DNA from: a virus
Reading direction: 5' to 3' (one strand)
IMG/VR virus record: IMGVR_UViG_3300046530_000074
Span: 1-48,603 of that record
DNA: 48,603 nt
Positions within the stretch are counted from its first letter, which is position 1, and every line of letters begins with the position of its first letter. Positions 6,295-13,236 of the stretch are shown piece by piece. The notes under the pieces are model-generated. The model had not been told where the DNA came from. It searched no databases and saw only the letters and a program-made list of their open reading frames with translations. A program made the translations under genes and the position numbers.

Positions 6295-7063
6295 TCAAGC
6301 AGAACTCGCCATGGCGATCTGCGCTACTGCTGAAACCCTTGGGCAGACCATCAGTTCCAACGCTGCCCAGATGATGGCCGAGGATCTTGCGGAGTACACC
6401 ATTGAGGTGATCGCCAGCGCCTTGCGTAGCTGCCGCCGCGAACTGACTGGACGCCTGACCCTCGGAGCGATCCTGCAGCGCATCCAGGCCGCGGACGGTC
6501 GCCCGGGAAAGGATGAGGCCTGGTCGATCGCCATGGCAGCCAGCGATGAGTTTGACACCGTCGTGCTGACTCACGAGATCAGGCAAGCCATGAGCGCGTC
6601 TGGGCCGATTCTCGACGCAGGCGATAAGGTTGGCGCCCGTATGGCGTTCCTCAGCGCCTATGAGCGCCTGGTTAGCTCTGCGCGCGCCGAAGGTCTTCCA
6701 CTCAAGTGGGAGGTTTCTCTCGGCTATGACTCTGCTCGTCGCGTACAGGCCATTGAATCGGCAGTCCGCTCGCAACTGATCAGTCAGGACGCTGGCACGA
6801 AGTATCTGGCCGACTTGCGAATTGCTCCGGTTACAGAAGACGGCCGCGCCGTTGCTGGATTGCTTACCGGGTCGGTCGCCCGGCCAAGTGCCGACGTCCG
6901 CGCCAAGCTGAAGGTCATCAAAGACAACATGGCCGAGATGCAGGCGGCGTCAGAAGAGCGTCGTGTCGAAATGAAGATCGAGGCTGCAAACGAGCTCGCT
7001 GAGCGCCGCGCGCTGCTCAACCGTCAAGCCGAAGAGCTGGCCGCACAGAGGGCAGCGAAATGA
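6278..7063 (+). CDS. Putative replication partner / helicase-loader position protein
   Basis: The 261-residue product has no recognised catalytic motif. Its N-terminal ~90 residues (helices, then LTLGAILQRIQAADGRPG and DEAW) recur in Pseudomonas phage proteins that directly follow the replication initiator, and the last 60 residues form a charged coiled coil (EERRVEMKIEAANELAERR). By position it corresponds to the lambda P / DnaC-like loader, but it shows no Walker box, so this is inference. ATG 6278 has GGGGGAGG just upstream; the GTG at 6272 is the alternative. It overlaps the end of the initiator gene. Confidence 0.6.
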   Translation: MLSFDDQAELAMAICATAETLGQTISSNAAQMMAEDLAEYTIEVIASALRSCRRELTGRLTLGAILQRIQAADGRPGKDEAWSIAMAASDEFDTVVLTHEIRQAMSASGPILDAGDKVGARMAFLSAYERLVSSARAEGLPLKWEVSLGYDSARRVQAIESAVRSQLISQDAGTKYLADLRIAPVTEDGRAVAGLLTGSVARPSADVRAKLKVIKDNMAEMQAASEERRVEMKIEAANELAERRALLNRQAEELAAQRAAK

Positions 7064-7329
7064 CCGAACAGAAGCTTTATTGCTCGTTCTGCGGCGAAAG
7101 CCAGGACGACGTAGTCGCACTTGTTCAGGGGCCGAGTGTGAACATTTGCGAAAAGTGCGTTGGGTTGTGCATCGAGACGCTGACAGGCGCAGGCCAGTGG
7201 CCGACAGCCAACAACGCCGCACTGCTACGCGGCCTGATGGCTCTGGCTGCCGAGATCGGTCCGAAATGCACCTCGTCAGTGCGAGCGGCCATGGGCATGG
7301 GCTCTCAGCAGTCGGAGGCCCACCCATGA
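7060..7329 (+). CDS. Stand-alone ClpX-type zinc-binding protein (89 aa)
   Basis: Residues 7-37 (YCSFCGESQDDVVALVQGPS, then VNICEKCVGLC) reproduce the N-terminal zinc-binding domain of ClpX: C8, C11, C30 and C33 with C-x2-C spacing and the GPSV.IC core. The ATPase part is absent; the remaining ~50 residues are unrelated. In ClpX this domain dimerises and binds adaptors and substrates such as SspB and lambda O. A free copy could compete for or act as an adaptor at host ClpXP, which is inference. Start ATG 7060 overlaps the previous stop (ATGA), and the stop overlaps the next start. Confidence 0.85.
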   Translation: MTEQKLYCSFCGESQDDVVALVQGPSVNICEKCVGLCIETLTGAGQWPTANNAALLRGLMALAAEIGPKCTSSVRAAMGMGSQQSEAHP

Positions 7330-7496
7330 CTCCCAACCAGCAGAAAACAATCGACGCGCTCAAGTCTGAGGGCTTCCAGGTTTCCCGCAACTACCACGAC
7401 ATGACGCTCATGACCAAGGGTGCGGATAACCGTCTTGTGCGCCATGACGGCAGCCAGCGTCGGGCGCAGCCGCATTTCGAGAGGGTGAAGCCATGA
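7326..7496 (+). CDS. Hypothetical small early protein (56 aa)
   Basis: A short, basic, soluble protein beginning MTPNQQKTIDALKSEGF, with ATGA overlaps on both sides that tie it into a translationally coupled chain of small genes. The opening helix and following strands suggest a small folded domain, but I recognise no family. Confidence 0.6.
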   Translation: MTPNQQKTIDALKSEGFQVSRNYHDMTLMTKGADNRLVRHDGSQRRAQPHFERVKP

Positions 7497-7720
7497 TCGG
7501 TCGTAAATCCTTGGGGTTCATGTATCTGGCCCGCCGCGCGTGCGGGAAGGTTTCTGCCGCTTGCTGGGATGACGCAGGTGACAAAAAGGGGACCGCTAAG
7601 TGCGTGGCCGGTTACATCAAGCGTGGCGATACCGTCGAGCGTGTTGAGCGTTACGAAGGTGACGGGATGCCTGAATGGATCTGCCGTCCTGGCTGCAACG
7701 ATTGTGGGGCGAAGCCATGA
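7493..7720 (+). CDS. Hypothetical Cys-containing small protein (75 aa)
   Basis: Basic N-terminus followed by scattered cysteines, ending with C-x4-C-x2-C (CRPGCNDCG), so a zinc site is possible. It starts at an ATGA overlap with the previous gene and ends in another. No known family; the arrangement strongly supports it being expressed. Confidence 0.6.
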   Translation: MIGRKSLGFMYLARRACGKVSAACWDDAGDKKGTAKCVAGYIKRGDTVERVERYEGDGMPEWICRPGCNDCGAKP

Positions 7721-7833
7721 CCAACCGAATCTGGATCGTCCTGACCATCATCGTCGTGGTAGCCGGTTATGGCTTTCACCACAAAATTCAGCGGGTGACT
7801 GCGCCTGCTCAGCAGGGAGCGTTGTTCAGATGA
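7717..7833 (+). CDS. Single-pass membrane microprotein (38 aa)
   Basis: The product is MTNRIWIVLTIIVVVAGYGF plus an 18-residue polar tail: one transmembrane helix near residues 5-20 and little else. Both ends overlap neighbouring genes by ATGA. Small phage membrane proteins of this type can be regulators of lysis, exclusion or host pumps, but nothing here tells which. Confidence 0.55.
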   Translation: MTNRIWIVLTIIVVVAGYGFHHKIQRVTAPAQQGALFR

Positions 7834-8081
7834 GTAGCCCACTTTCCGCTTTCGAGAAGTTCTCCGGGCTTCAGGAATGGCCTGAAGAGATTGCACACCT
7901 GAAAGGCAAAAAACTGTTCCGTAAAAAGGACAACGGCCAGTACATCATTCGCCATCCGAGTGGCCAAGCAATCGGCGGCAAGCCTGCCGCATACCTTGAG
8001 CCAGCCGGATGCGATTGGACTGCGCGAAGTCACTGGAAGAGCCACGCCAAAATCCTTACCGATTTCGTGGTGAAGCCATGA
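7830..8081 (+). CDS. Hypothetical small early protein (83 aa)
   Basis: A soluble basic protein (FEKFSGLQEWPEEIAHLKGK ... YIIRHPSGQAIGGKPAAYLE) with no recognised domain. It starts within the stop of the membrane microprotein gene and its own stop overlaps the next ATG. The frame is well defined by these overlaps. Confidence 0.6.
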   Translation: MSSPLSAFEKFSGLQEWPEEIAHLKGKKLFRKKDNGQYIIRHPSGQAIGGKPAAYLEPAGCDWTARSHWKSHAKILTDFVVKP

Positions 8082-8815
8082 CCGACATTCAGAAGCTGAA
8101 GGCGCTGGCTGAGGCGGCGCATGTTGGCGACAAGCCTGCGACCATGCCCATCGTCGAGCTGATTGGCGCAATGGATTCATTCAAGGCGGCTGCCAACCCT
8201 GCCGCAGTTCTTGAGCTGATCGCGGAGATTGAGCGGCTGAAGACGTTGCGCAGCAAAACAGAGCGAGATCTTGAGCAAGAACTTGAGGTTTGGCGTCATG
8301 GCCCATTTTGTTGGAATTGCGGAGACACTGGCGACGTTCATAACCCTGTCGGCGAATGGCTGGGCGAATGCGATTGTCTTTCCGCTCAGTTGATCGGGGC
8401 GAATCACCAGCGCGACCAGCTCAAGGCCGAGAACACCGACCTACACGCCACCCTTCACGCTGCTAAGGGGGAGATTGAAAGGCTCAAGGCCGAGAACGAA
8501 GCGCTGCGCAAACACGCTCCAAGTACCGAAATCATCTGGTGCGAATGCGGTGACGGATACCCGGCGAACAGCTATGGCGCTGGCTTCATGGATGCTAATG
8601 GCGGAGTTTGCGAAAACTGCGATGCGGCTCATCCCAAGATTTCATGCCCGCTTGAGCTGTTCGAGGGGCTGCGGGACGCCGCTGCCGAAGAGGCCGAGCA
8701 GCACCGCCAGTGCATGGGCAGTTATCGGCCTGGCCGCCAGGAAGTCTTGGACGCTGTAGTTCGCCAGTGTGATGAGCTGATCGCAGGCGCAAGCAAGGAG
8801 GCATCCAATGGCTGA
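8078..8815 (+). CDS. Ead/Ea22-like protein (245 aa)
   Basis: The N-terminal part (LKALAEAAHVGDKPATM ... FKAAANPAAVLELIAEIERL) is the signature of Ead/Ea22-like phage proteins. It is followed by a coiled coil (AENTDLHATLHAAKGEIERL...) and two Cys clusters (CWNCG and CDC; CECG and CENC) that look like zinc ribbons. Ea22 proteins are early accessory proteins that in lambda influence the lysis-lysogeny balance; for this one no activity is known. ATG 8078 gives an ATGA overlap and starts the family domain, so the longer frame to 8009 is rejected. Confidence 0.75.
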   Translation: MTDIQKLKALAEAAHVGDKPATMPIVELIGAMDSFKAAANPAAVLELIAEIERLKTLRSKTERDLEQELEVWRHGPFCWNCGDTGDVHNPVGEWLGECDCLSAQLIGANHQRDQLKAENTDLHATLHAAKGEIERLKAENEALRKHAPSTEIIWCECGDGYPANSYGAGFMDANGGVCENCDAAHPKISCPLELFEGLRDAAAEEAEQHRQCMGSYRPGRQEVLDAVVRQCDELIAGASKEASNG

Positions 8816-9395
8816 AGTTGCGCTTATTCGTACCGCTCAAGGTCTGGTCCCGGCCACGGAGGCGGACCGCGAAACCATGCAGAAGTGGAAGGCCGGTCAG
8901 GTCATCCACGGCAAGTTCACCAAGATGAGGAACGCTAAATTTCATGGCAAGTTCTTCTCCATGCTGGATCTTGCGTGGGAGTACTGGGAGCCGGTCGGGG
9001 GGCTTGTGCCTCGGCAGGAGCTGCGCGGCATCCAGGGCCTGGCCAAGTTCTTCGAGAAAGCCAACGGCAAGCCGGGCCAGCTGTCTGAGGCGGTGGCGGC
9101 GTATATCGCCCAGATCGAAGCCGAGCGCGCTGAACGCTTCCCTTCGGTGGACAAGAGCCGCGAGGCGTTCCGCGACTGGATCACTATCGAGGCCGGGCAT
9201 TTCCACCTGGTGCAGACGCCCGACGGCATCCGCAAGGAGCGCAAGTCTATCAGTTGGGCTTCGATGGACGACACCGAATTCGAGCCTCTTTACCGCGACG
9301 TCTTCAACGCTTGCTGGCGACTGGTGCTGTCTGCGCATTTCGAAACCGAGCAGGACGCTCAGGCAGCCGCGGACATGATTGGGGGCTTCGCATGA
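8808..9395 (+). CDS. DUF1367 family phage protein (195 aa)
   Basis: The sequence begins MAEVALIRTAQGLVPATEAD and contains LKxG.V...F.KMRN-type and FHGKFFSMLDLAWEYW segments, the hallmarks of DUF1367, a conserved protein found next to NinB/NinG recombination genes in lambdoid phages. Function is unknown, but its constant place suggests a role in recombination or DNA metabolism. AAGGAGG precedes the ATG, within the end of the previous gene. Confidence 0.8.
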   Translation: MAEVALIRTAQGLVPATEADRETMQKWKAGQVIHGKFTKMRNAKFHGKFFSMLDLAWEYWEPVGGLVPRQELRGIQGLAKFFEKANGKPGQLSEAVAAYIAQIEAERAERFPSVDKSREAFRDWITIEAGHFHLVQTPDGIRKERKSISWASMDDTEFEPLYRDVFNACWRLVLSAHFETEQDAQAAADMIGGFA

Positions 9396-9499
9396 AGACC
9401 ATCAAGGCCCTCATCAGCACCATCCGCTGCTTCGTCACGCTCATTGAGGCTGGGTATCAGCACCACCAGGTGGAATTCAAGTTCGGAGGTGGGTTGTGA
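9392..9499 (+). CDS. Hypothetical microprotein (35 aa)
   Basis: Too short to classify (MKTIKALISTIRCFVTLIEA and 15 more residues), with an amphipathic helix. It is supported by overlaps at both ends: ATGA with the DUF1367 gene and GTGA with ninG. It may mainly couple translation between its neighbours. Confidence 0.5.
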   Translation: MKTIKALISTIRCFVTLIEAGYQHHQVEFKFGGGL

Positions 9500-10107
9500 T
9501 CGGACAGGCAGTGAAGAAGTCGCCGCCGGCACGCAAGCATAAGACCTGCGCCAATCCGGAATGCGCCACCAAGTTCGTGCCGGCCAAGCTGGGGCAGAAG
9601 GTTTGCGGCTGGGCGTGCGGCCTGGCCATCGCTCCGGCGAATCAGGATAAGGCGCGCAAGGCACTGGCTCAGATCGAGCGTAAGGAATTGCGTGCGCGCA
9701 AGGAGAAGCTGAAGAGCCGCGGCGATCATCTGCGCGAGGCTCAGCAGGCGTTTAACGAGTTCATCCGCTGGCGTGATCAGTTGGCCGGGCACTTGTGCAT
9801 CTCCAGCGGCAAGCCATTGGACTGGAACGGGAACGCCGTAGACGCCGGGCATTACCGCAGCGTTGGCTCAGCGCCGCACCTGCGCTTCGACGAGCGCAAC
9901 TGTCACGCCCAGAGCAAACAGGACAATCGGTTCTTGTCTGGCAATGCCGTGGATTACCGGATCGGACTCATTGCGCGCATTGGTCTCGCCGAGGTTGAGG
10001 CGCTGGAGTCCGACCAGACCGTGAAGAAGTACACCGTCGACGATTTGAAAGCCATCAAGGCGCATTACCGCGCGCTGACCAGAGCCCTGAAGGAGCAAGC
10101 AGCATGA
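9496..10107 (+). CDS. ninG: NinG/Rap recombination protein
   Basis: The 203-residue product matches lambda NinG (Rap), a structure-specific endonuclease for Holliday and D-loop junctions in Red-type recombination. Visible features are an N-terminal zinc cluster (TCANPECATKFVP ... VCGWAC), a charged helical linker (KELRARKEKLKSR), then the conserved core CISSGKPLDWNGNAVDAGHY and RFDERNCHAQSKQDNRFLSG, which is the family's HNH-like metal site. The GTG start overlaps the preceding stop. No recognisable Red-beta or exonuclease gene is in the window. Confidence 0.92.
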   Translation: MIGQAVKKSPPARKHKTCANPECATKFVPAKLGQKVCGWACGLAIAPANQDKARKALAQIERKELRARKEKLKSRGDHLREAQQAFNEFIRWRDQLAGHLCISSGKPLDWNGNAVDAGHYRSVGSAPHLRFDERNCHAQSKQDNRFLSGNAVDYRIGLIARIGLAEVEALESDQTVKKYTVDDLKAIKAHYRALTRALKEQAA

Positions 10108-10286
10108 CCATTCTGAATTTGAAGTGGAGCAAGGGCGCGCCGGAAGAATTGCTGCCGGGGATGATCGTTCGGTGCCGAGGCAATCTGATGCTCGTCGGCA
10201 CCTTCACGCCAGAACCCATCGTCGCAACCATGCTGGCCGACTGCACGGAATACACCCAGGCCATAGCCGATTACGAACTCGATTAG
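10104..10286 (+). CDS. Hypothetical small protein (60 aa)
   Basis: A small beta-rich protein (LLPGMIVRCRGNLMLVGTF) that overlaps the end of ninG by ATGA and has GGAG upstream. No family recognised. The position after ninG is where lambdoid phages hold small nin genes. Confidence 0.55.
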   Translation: MTILNLKWSKGAPEELLPGMIVRCRGNLMLVGTFTPEPIVATMLADCTEYTQAIADYELD

Positions 10287-10324
10287 CTGAGCAGTGCGGG
10301 TATTCCCGCCAAGGCGGTGGCGTG

Positions 10325-10495
10325 ATGGATTCGGCCAAGGGCAAGCCTTGCCCAGCCTGCGGTGAGCCTATGTCCAGTCTCGCTAGCCAGTTCGTTCGCA
10401 TGTGCACCGGCTGCCCGTACACCGAAGCATGGAATCTGGAAAAGGACCAGAAGCCGTTGCTTACGGATTCGCGCGATCGAGGCCTGCAGTCGTGA
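10325..10495 (+). CDS. Small zinc-ribbon-like protein (56 aa)
   Basis: CPACG near the N-terminus and C-x2-C (CTGC) about 20 residues later form a likely four-Cys zinc ribbon. AAGGCGG lies upstream of ATG 10325. Similar tiny zinc proteins occur among nin-region genes. Function unknown. Confidence 0.55.
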   Translation: MDSAKGKPCPACGEPMSSLASQFVRMCTGCPYTEAWNLEKDQKPLLTDSRDRGLQS

Positions 10496-10541
10496 AAGAG
10501 GCTGTGCGCGTTCAAATTCTACCGATGAAGGCGGGTTAACC

Positions 10542-10814
10542 ATGATCCAGCAGTCGCCGCAGCAACTCACCATCGACTTCACCGCCCTGGTTATCCAGAT
10601 CCCACGCAGGCCGATACGCAGCACGATCTGTGCTGGCGCCACACTGGTCACTCTGGATGGCGTAACGATGCCCGCAATGGAATGGGCAGTGAGAAGGGGA
10701 TTGAAGTGGCAGACAGTGAAGATGCGGCGACTGCGCGGTGATAACTGGAAGGAGGCGCTGGCCCCAGAGTTGAGGCGCAGCACCTTCATGTCAGGCTGGA
10801 AGATGCACGGTTAG
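10542..10814 (+). CDS. Small HTH-like protein at the early-late boundary (90 aa)
   Basis: The C-terminal half (VTMPAMEWAVRRGLKWQTVKM, then RRLRGDNWKEAL) has the helix-turn-helix look of short phage DNA-binding modules (a wing-less HTH as in NUMOD1-like segments), with a basic recognition region. It is the last early rightward gene before the divergent element at 11.11 kb and the late genes, the place where lambda keeps its late regulator Q. It is therefore the best local candidate for a late regulator, which is inference. ATG 10542 has AAGGCGGG at slightly long spacing. Confidence 0.5.
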   Translation: MIQQSPQQLTIDFTALVIQIPRRPIRSTICAGATLVTLDGVTMPAMEWAVRRGLKWQTVKMRRLRGDNWKEALAPELRRSTFMSGWKMHG

Positions 10815-11077
10815 CGCCAGACATGCAGAACCTTGTCGCCGTCGCCTTCCGCGGCTGCGCGCCACTTCAGTTCGTCGACCAAGGATTGCAGGCGGGTGAT
10901 CTTCTCGGAGTCCAGGGTGCCGCCGACGATGGCGTTCTCGTTGGAGCCGGACAGGCTGATTACCAGCAGAGCGTCGGACGGATTCTGGTCCATGGCATAG
11001 GCAGCAATGCCCATCACCTCAGTGATCGCCATGTACGCAGAGTCGCGAGTAGAGCCGATAAAGTTTTTCGCAGTCAT
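10811..11077 (-). CDS. Hypothetical minus-strand protein in the switch region (88 aa)
   Basis: The product (MTAKNFIGSTRDSAYMAITE..., ...ALLVISLSGSNENAIVGGTL, ...LQSLVDELKWRAAAEGDGDK) looks like a small alpha/beta domain and has coding-like composition. The only sensible start is ATG 11077. It ends convergently against the 90-residue gene, overlapping by 4 nt. A minus-strand copy of the TTGNN/TCACATA element lies 33 nt upstream, so it appears to be expressed with the late programme although it points the other way. No known family. Confidence 0.6.
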   Translation of the reverse strand: MTAKNFIGSTRDSAYMAITEVMGIAAYAMDQNPSDALLVISLSGSNENAIVGGTLDSEKITRLQSLVDELKWRAAAEGDGDKVLHVWR

Positions 11078-11109
11078 GTGAAGTGCCCCGTGTGATTGAG
11101 CATTCAGTC

Positions 11110-11161
11110 CATGTGACTGACGGTAGCCGTGCAAGCCTTGCCCAAAGAATCCAGTCACATA
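11110..11161. promoter_or_regulatory. Back-to-back pair of TTGNN-N12-TCACATA elements
   Basis: Plus strand: TTGCC 11138-11142, 12 nt ending ATCCAG, TCACATA 11155-11161, pointing to the holin genes. Minus strand: TTGCA 11130-11134, 13 nt, TCACATG 11110-11116, pointing to the 88-residue gene. The two TTGC boxes form the palindrome GCAAGCCTTGC in the centre. After the plus copy a 7-bp hairpin (GGCTGAT 11162-11168 with ATCAGCC 11180-11186) precedes the first start codon. Confidence 0.6.
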
Positions 11162-11198
11162 GGCTGATGGCAAGACGCAATCAGCCCAAGGGCCGAAC

Positions 11199-11264
11199 AT
11201 GACCAATGAAATCAGCAGTACCACGGCGGAGGTGAGGAATGGAGTACCTGTCCCGCGTGATTGA
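11199..11264 (+). pseudogene. 21-residue ORF resembling a class II holin N-terminus
   Basis: MTNEISSTTAEV...PVP resembles the soluble N-terminus of the short class II holins common in Pseudomonas phages, but stops before any membrane segment. It has AAGGG upstream and overlaps the start of the following membrane-protein gene. It is most simply a recombination remnant of an older holin, possibly now acting as a leader peptide that couples translation to the new gene. The family resemblance is from memory and short. Confidence 0.4.
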
Positions 11265-11565
11265 CAAGGTTGATGTCCTCATCGCCGGGTTCATAGGTTC
11301 CATTATCGCGAGCTGGTGGCACAAGGGTGAATTGGACAACTGGAAGGGCTGGGCAATCTTCATGCTGACCGGCGTAGCCTGCGCTTTCTACCTGACTGGC
11401 ATGGTCAGCAACCATCTGAGCATCACCGACCCTGGGAATGTGGCAGGCGTCGGATTTCTCCTTGGTGCCTTTGGCGGATCTCTAATGATCGCTGTCTACA
11501 GAGCCATCAAGGCGGCCGACATCTGGGCGCTGATTCGCTCCAAGTTTGGAGGAGGCAATCCGTGA
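11239..11565 (+). CDS. Putative holin / membrane protein (108 aa)
   Basis: Three hydrophobic segments are visible (VLIAGFIGSIIASWW, AIFMLTGVACAFYLTGMV, GVGFLLGAFGGSLMIAVY), with a charged C-terminus, which fits a class I holin or a related phage membrane protein. GGAGGTGAGGA precedes ATG 11239. It is the first gene of the late region, directly followed by another membrane protein, and may form pores that release the endolysin encoded far downstream at 41.5 kb. Separation from the endolysin is common in this phage type. Confidence 0.65.
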   Translation: MEYLSRVIDKVDVLIAGFIGSIIASWWHKGELDNWKGWAIFMLTGVACAFYLTGMVSNHLSITDPGNVAGVGFLLGAFGGSLMIAVYRAIKAADIWALIRSKFGGGNP

Positions 11566-11885
11566 CCACACAGAACTTCAGCACATTCTTCATCGCGTTG
11601 ATCGTCTTATGGGCGATCTGGTCCGTTTTCAGCCGCAGGGTGCGTGATGGGGTGATAGGCAAGGTGATCTACGCCTCTATCGCCCTGTCTGGCTACGCCA
11701 TCGTCACCCGCGCTGAATCGCTCTACATCACCCCTACGGTCGCAGGAGTCACGTTCCATGCATCACTGGCATGCGCAGGTATGAGGCACATCTTCATGGT
11801 CACCTGGTGGCCGCAGGTCAAGCGCTGGCTGTGCAGGAAGCTCAACTGCGAGCACTGCATCCAGTCGACCGACAAGCACAACTGA
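11562..11885 (+). CDS. Membrane protein, second lysis candidate (107 aa)
   Basis: It has two to three hydrophobic stretches (FFIALIVLWAIWSVF, VIYASIALSGYAIV, ASLACAGMRHIFMVTWW) and a Cys-rich tail (CRKLNCEHC). It begins with GTG overlapping the holin stop. Similar genes next to holins are usually annotated as membrane proteins of unknown role; a second holin or antiholin is possible but unproven. Confidence 0.6.
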   Translation: MTTQNFSTFFIALIVLWAIWSVFSRRVRDGVIGKVIYASIALSGYAIVTRAESLYITPTVAGVTFHASLACAGMRHIFMVTWWPQVKRWLCRKLNCEHCIQSTDKHN

Positions 11886-11910
11886 TCAATCAAGCACGGG
11901 AGCAGTGCGC

Positions 11911-12168
11911 ATGACCGCAGAGCAATTCGCCTATTGGCTTCAAGGATTCGCTGAGCTGACTGAGGGCACCCAGCCTACGCCCGAGCAGTGGAAGTCCATC
12001 AATGACCACCTGAATACGGTGTTCGTGAAGGTGACGCCGAAGATCGGGCTGCCTCCCAGTACCGGACCGGTCTTCGCCGAGCCAGCGCGGCATCTGACGC
12101 CCCTTGAGCGGTTTGAGCGCAGTGTTTGGCCTCATCACACAATCGGGCAGCCGCTGATCACATGCTGA
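11911..12168 (+). CDS. Hypothetical small phage protein (85 aa)
   Basis: The product starts MTAEQFAYWLQGFAELTEGT and continues with PTPEQWKSINDHL, a pattern that recurs in many Pseudomonas phage proteins near the lysis or terminase genes. It is helical and soluble. GGGAG lies before ATG 11911. Role unknown. Confidence 0.65.
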   Translation: MTAEQFAYWLQGFAELTEGTQPTPEQWKSINDHLNTVFVKVTPKIGLPPSTGPVFAEPARHLTPLERFERSVWPHHTIGQPLITC

Positions 12169-12190
12169 TCGACGAGCAGGAGCGCTTCTG

Positions 12191-12628
12191 ATGACCACAA
12201 TCGCCTACAAAGACGGGGTGATCGCGTATGACTCCCGCATTACTCTCGGGGCGATCATTTCTCATGACGACTACGAGAAGCTGATAGAGACCAAGGGCGT
12301 GAAGTTCATCCTGACAGGTGCTACCGGCGATTTCTCCCGCCTGATCGAAGCTTACTTCGGCGCGAGCCACAAAAACCTAGATGCAAGCGGTCTGGCTTTC
12401 GATGGCGAGACAATTTGGTGTATCGGGCACAACAACTATGGGGGCTTCTGGAAAATCCCAGTATCCCCTCGATCTATCTACGCCATGGGCAGCGGTATGC
12501 CTCACGCTCTGACTGCCATGGACATGGGCGCCAGTGCAGGAGAGGCGGTGGAAATGGCGAAGAAGCGCGATACAGGCACAGGTGGGCAGGTTCGGTTGCT
12601 GGTTCTTGATGCGGGCTCGCAGCGATGA
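12191..12628 (+). CDS. Proteasome-like Ntn hydrolase family protein (145 aa)
   Basis: The start MTTIAYKDGVIAYDSRITLG is the N-terminal strand pair of 20S proteasome/HslV-type subunits, with Thr2 or Thr3 available as N-terminal nucleophile after Met removal. A glycine-rich C-terminal half (IYAMGSGMPHALTAMDMGAS ... AVEMAKKRDTGTGGQVRLLV) fits the fold. Such single-domain relatives occur in many phages with unknown substrates. It lies just before the small terminase gene and overlaps it by ATGA. Whether it is an active protease or a structural relative cannot be told from sequence. Confidence 0.8.
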   Translation: MTTIAYKDGVIAYDSRITLGAIISHDDYEKLIETKGVKFILTGATGDFSRLIEAYFGASHKNLDASGLAFDGETIWCIGHNNYGGFWKIPVSPRSIYAMGSGMPHALTAMDMGASAGEAVEMAKKRDTGTGGQVRLLVLDAGSQR

Positions 12629-13236
12629 AAGCCAAGAAGGTCGACTGGGATGCCGTAGAGCGGGAATACCGGGTAGGTCAGTTGTCCCTGCGTGCACTGG
12701 CATCCAAGCACGACTGTACCGCCGCCGCCATCAGTAAGAAGGCCAAAGAGAAGCGGTGGGCGAAGGATGCTACACAGGAAGTTCGTGAGCGTACGCGGGC
12801 CGCTCTGATCGTTCACGCCGCCGACAATGAGGAATCAGTTAACACTGTTAACTCATCTGTTAACACCCCTACACGGGAAGACGTTGCAGTAGCTGTCCAG
12901 ACCAACCTGGCAGTCATCAAGCGACATCGCAAGGACATCGGCCAAGGGCAGGAGATTGTCAGCCTGCTGATGGGCCAGCTCATCGACACGGCAGTCAACC
13001 GCGAGTCGATCGAAAACGACATCGAGATCGAGACGAAGGACGACGACAACGGCCAGCGCCGGTACCGAATGAATAAGGCCATCTCGCTGCCGAGCAATGC
13101 TGCCGTGCTGCGTGACCTGTCCACCGCGATGAAGAATCTCGTCGCGCTCGAGCGTCAGGCCTACAACCTTGACGAAGTGAGTGGTGAAGAGTCAATCGAG
13201 GACCGCCTTGCTCGGCTGATGGAGGCGAAGGCATGA
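12625..13236 (+). CDS. terS: Terminase small subunit
   Basis: The N-terminus (WDAVEREYRVGQLSLRALAS, then KHDCTAAAISKKAKEKRWAK) is the typical DNA-binding HTH of phage small terminases, followed by a helical oligomerisation region and an acidic C-terminus (GEESIEDRLARLMEAKA). It recognises the phage DNA packaging site and presents it to the large subunit. It is separated from the large terminase gene by about 2 kb of small genes, which is unusual but seen in mosaic phages. ATG 12625 overlaps the previous stop. Confidence 0.88.
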   Translation: MKAKKVDWDAVEREYRVGQLSLRALASKHDCTAAAISKKAKEKRWAKDATQEVRERTRAALIVHAADNEESVNTVNSSVNTPTREDVAVAVQTNLAVIKRHRKDIGQGQEIVSLLMGQLIDTAVNRESIENDIEIETKDDDNGQRRYRMNKAISLPSNAAVLRDLSTAMKNLVALERQAYNLDEVSGEESIEDRLARLMEAKA

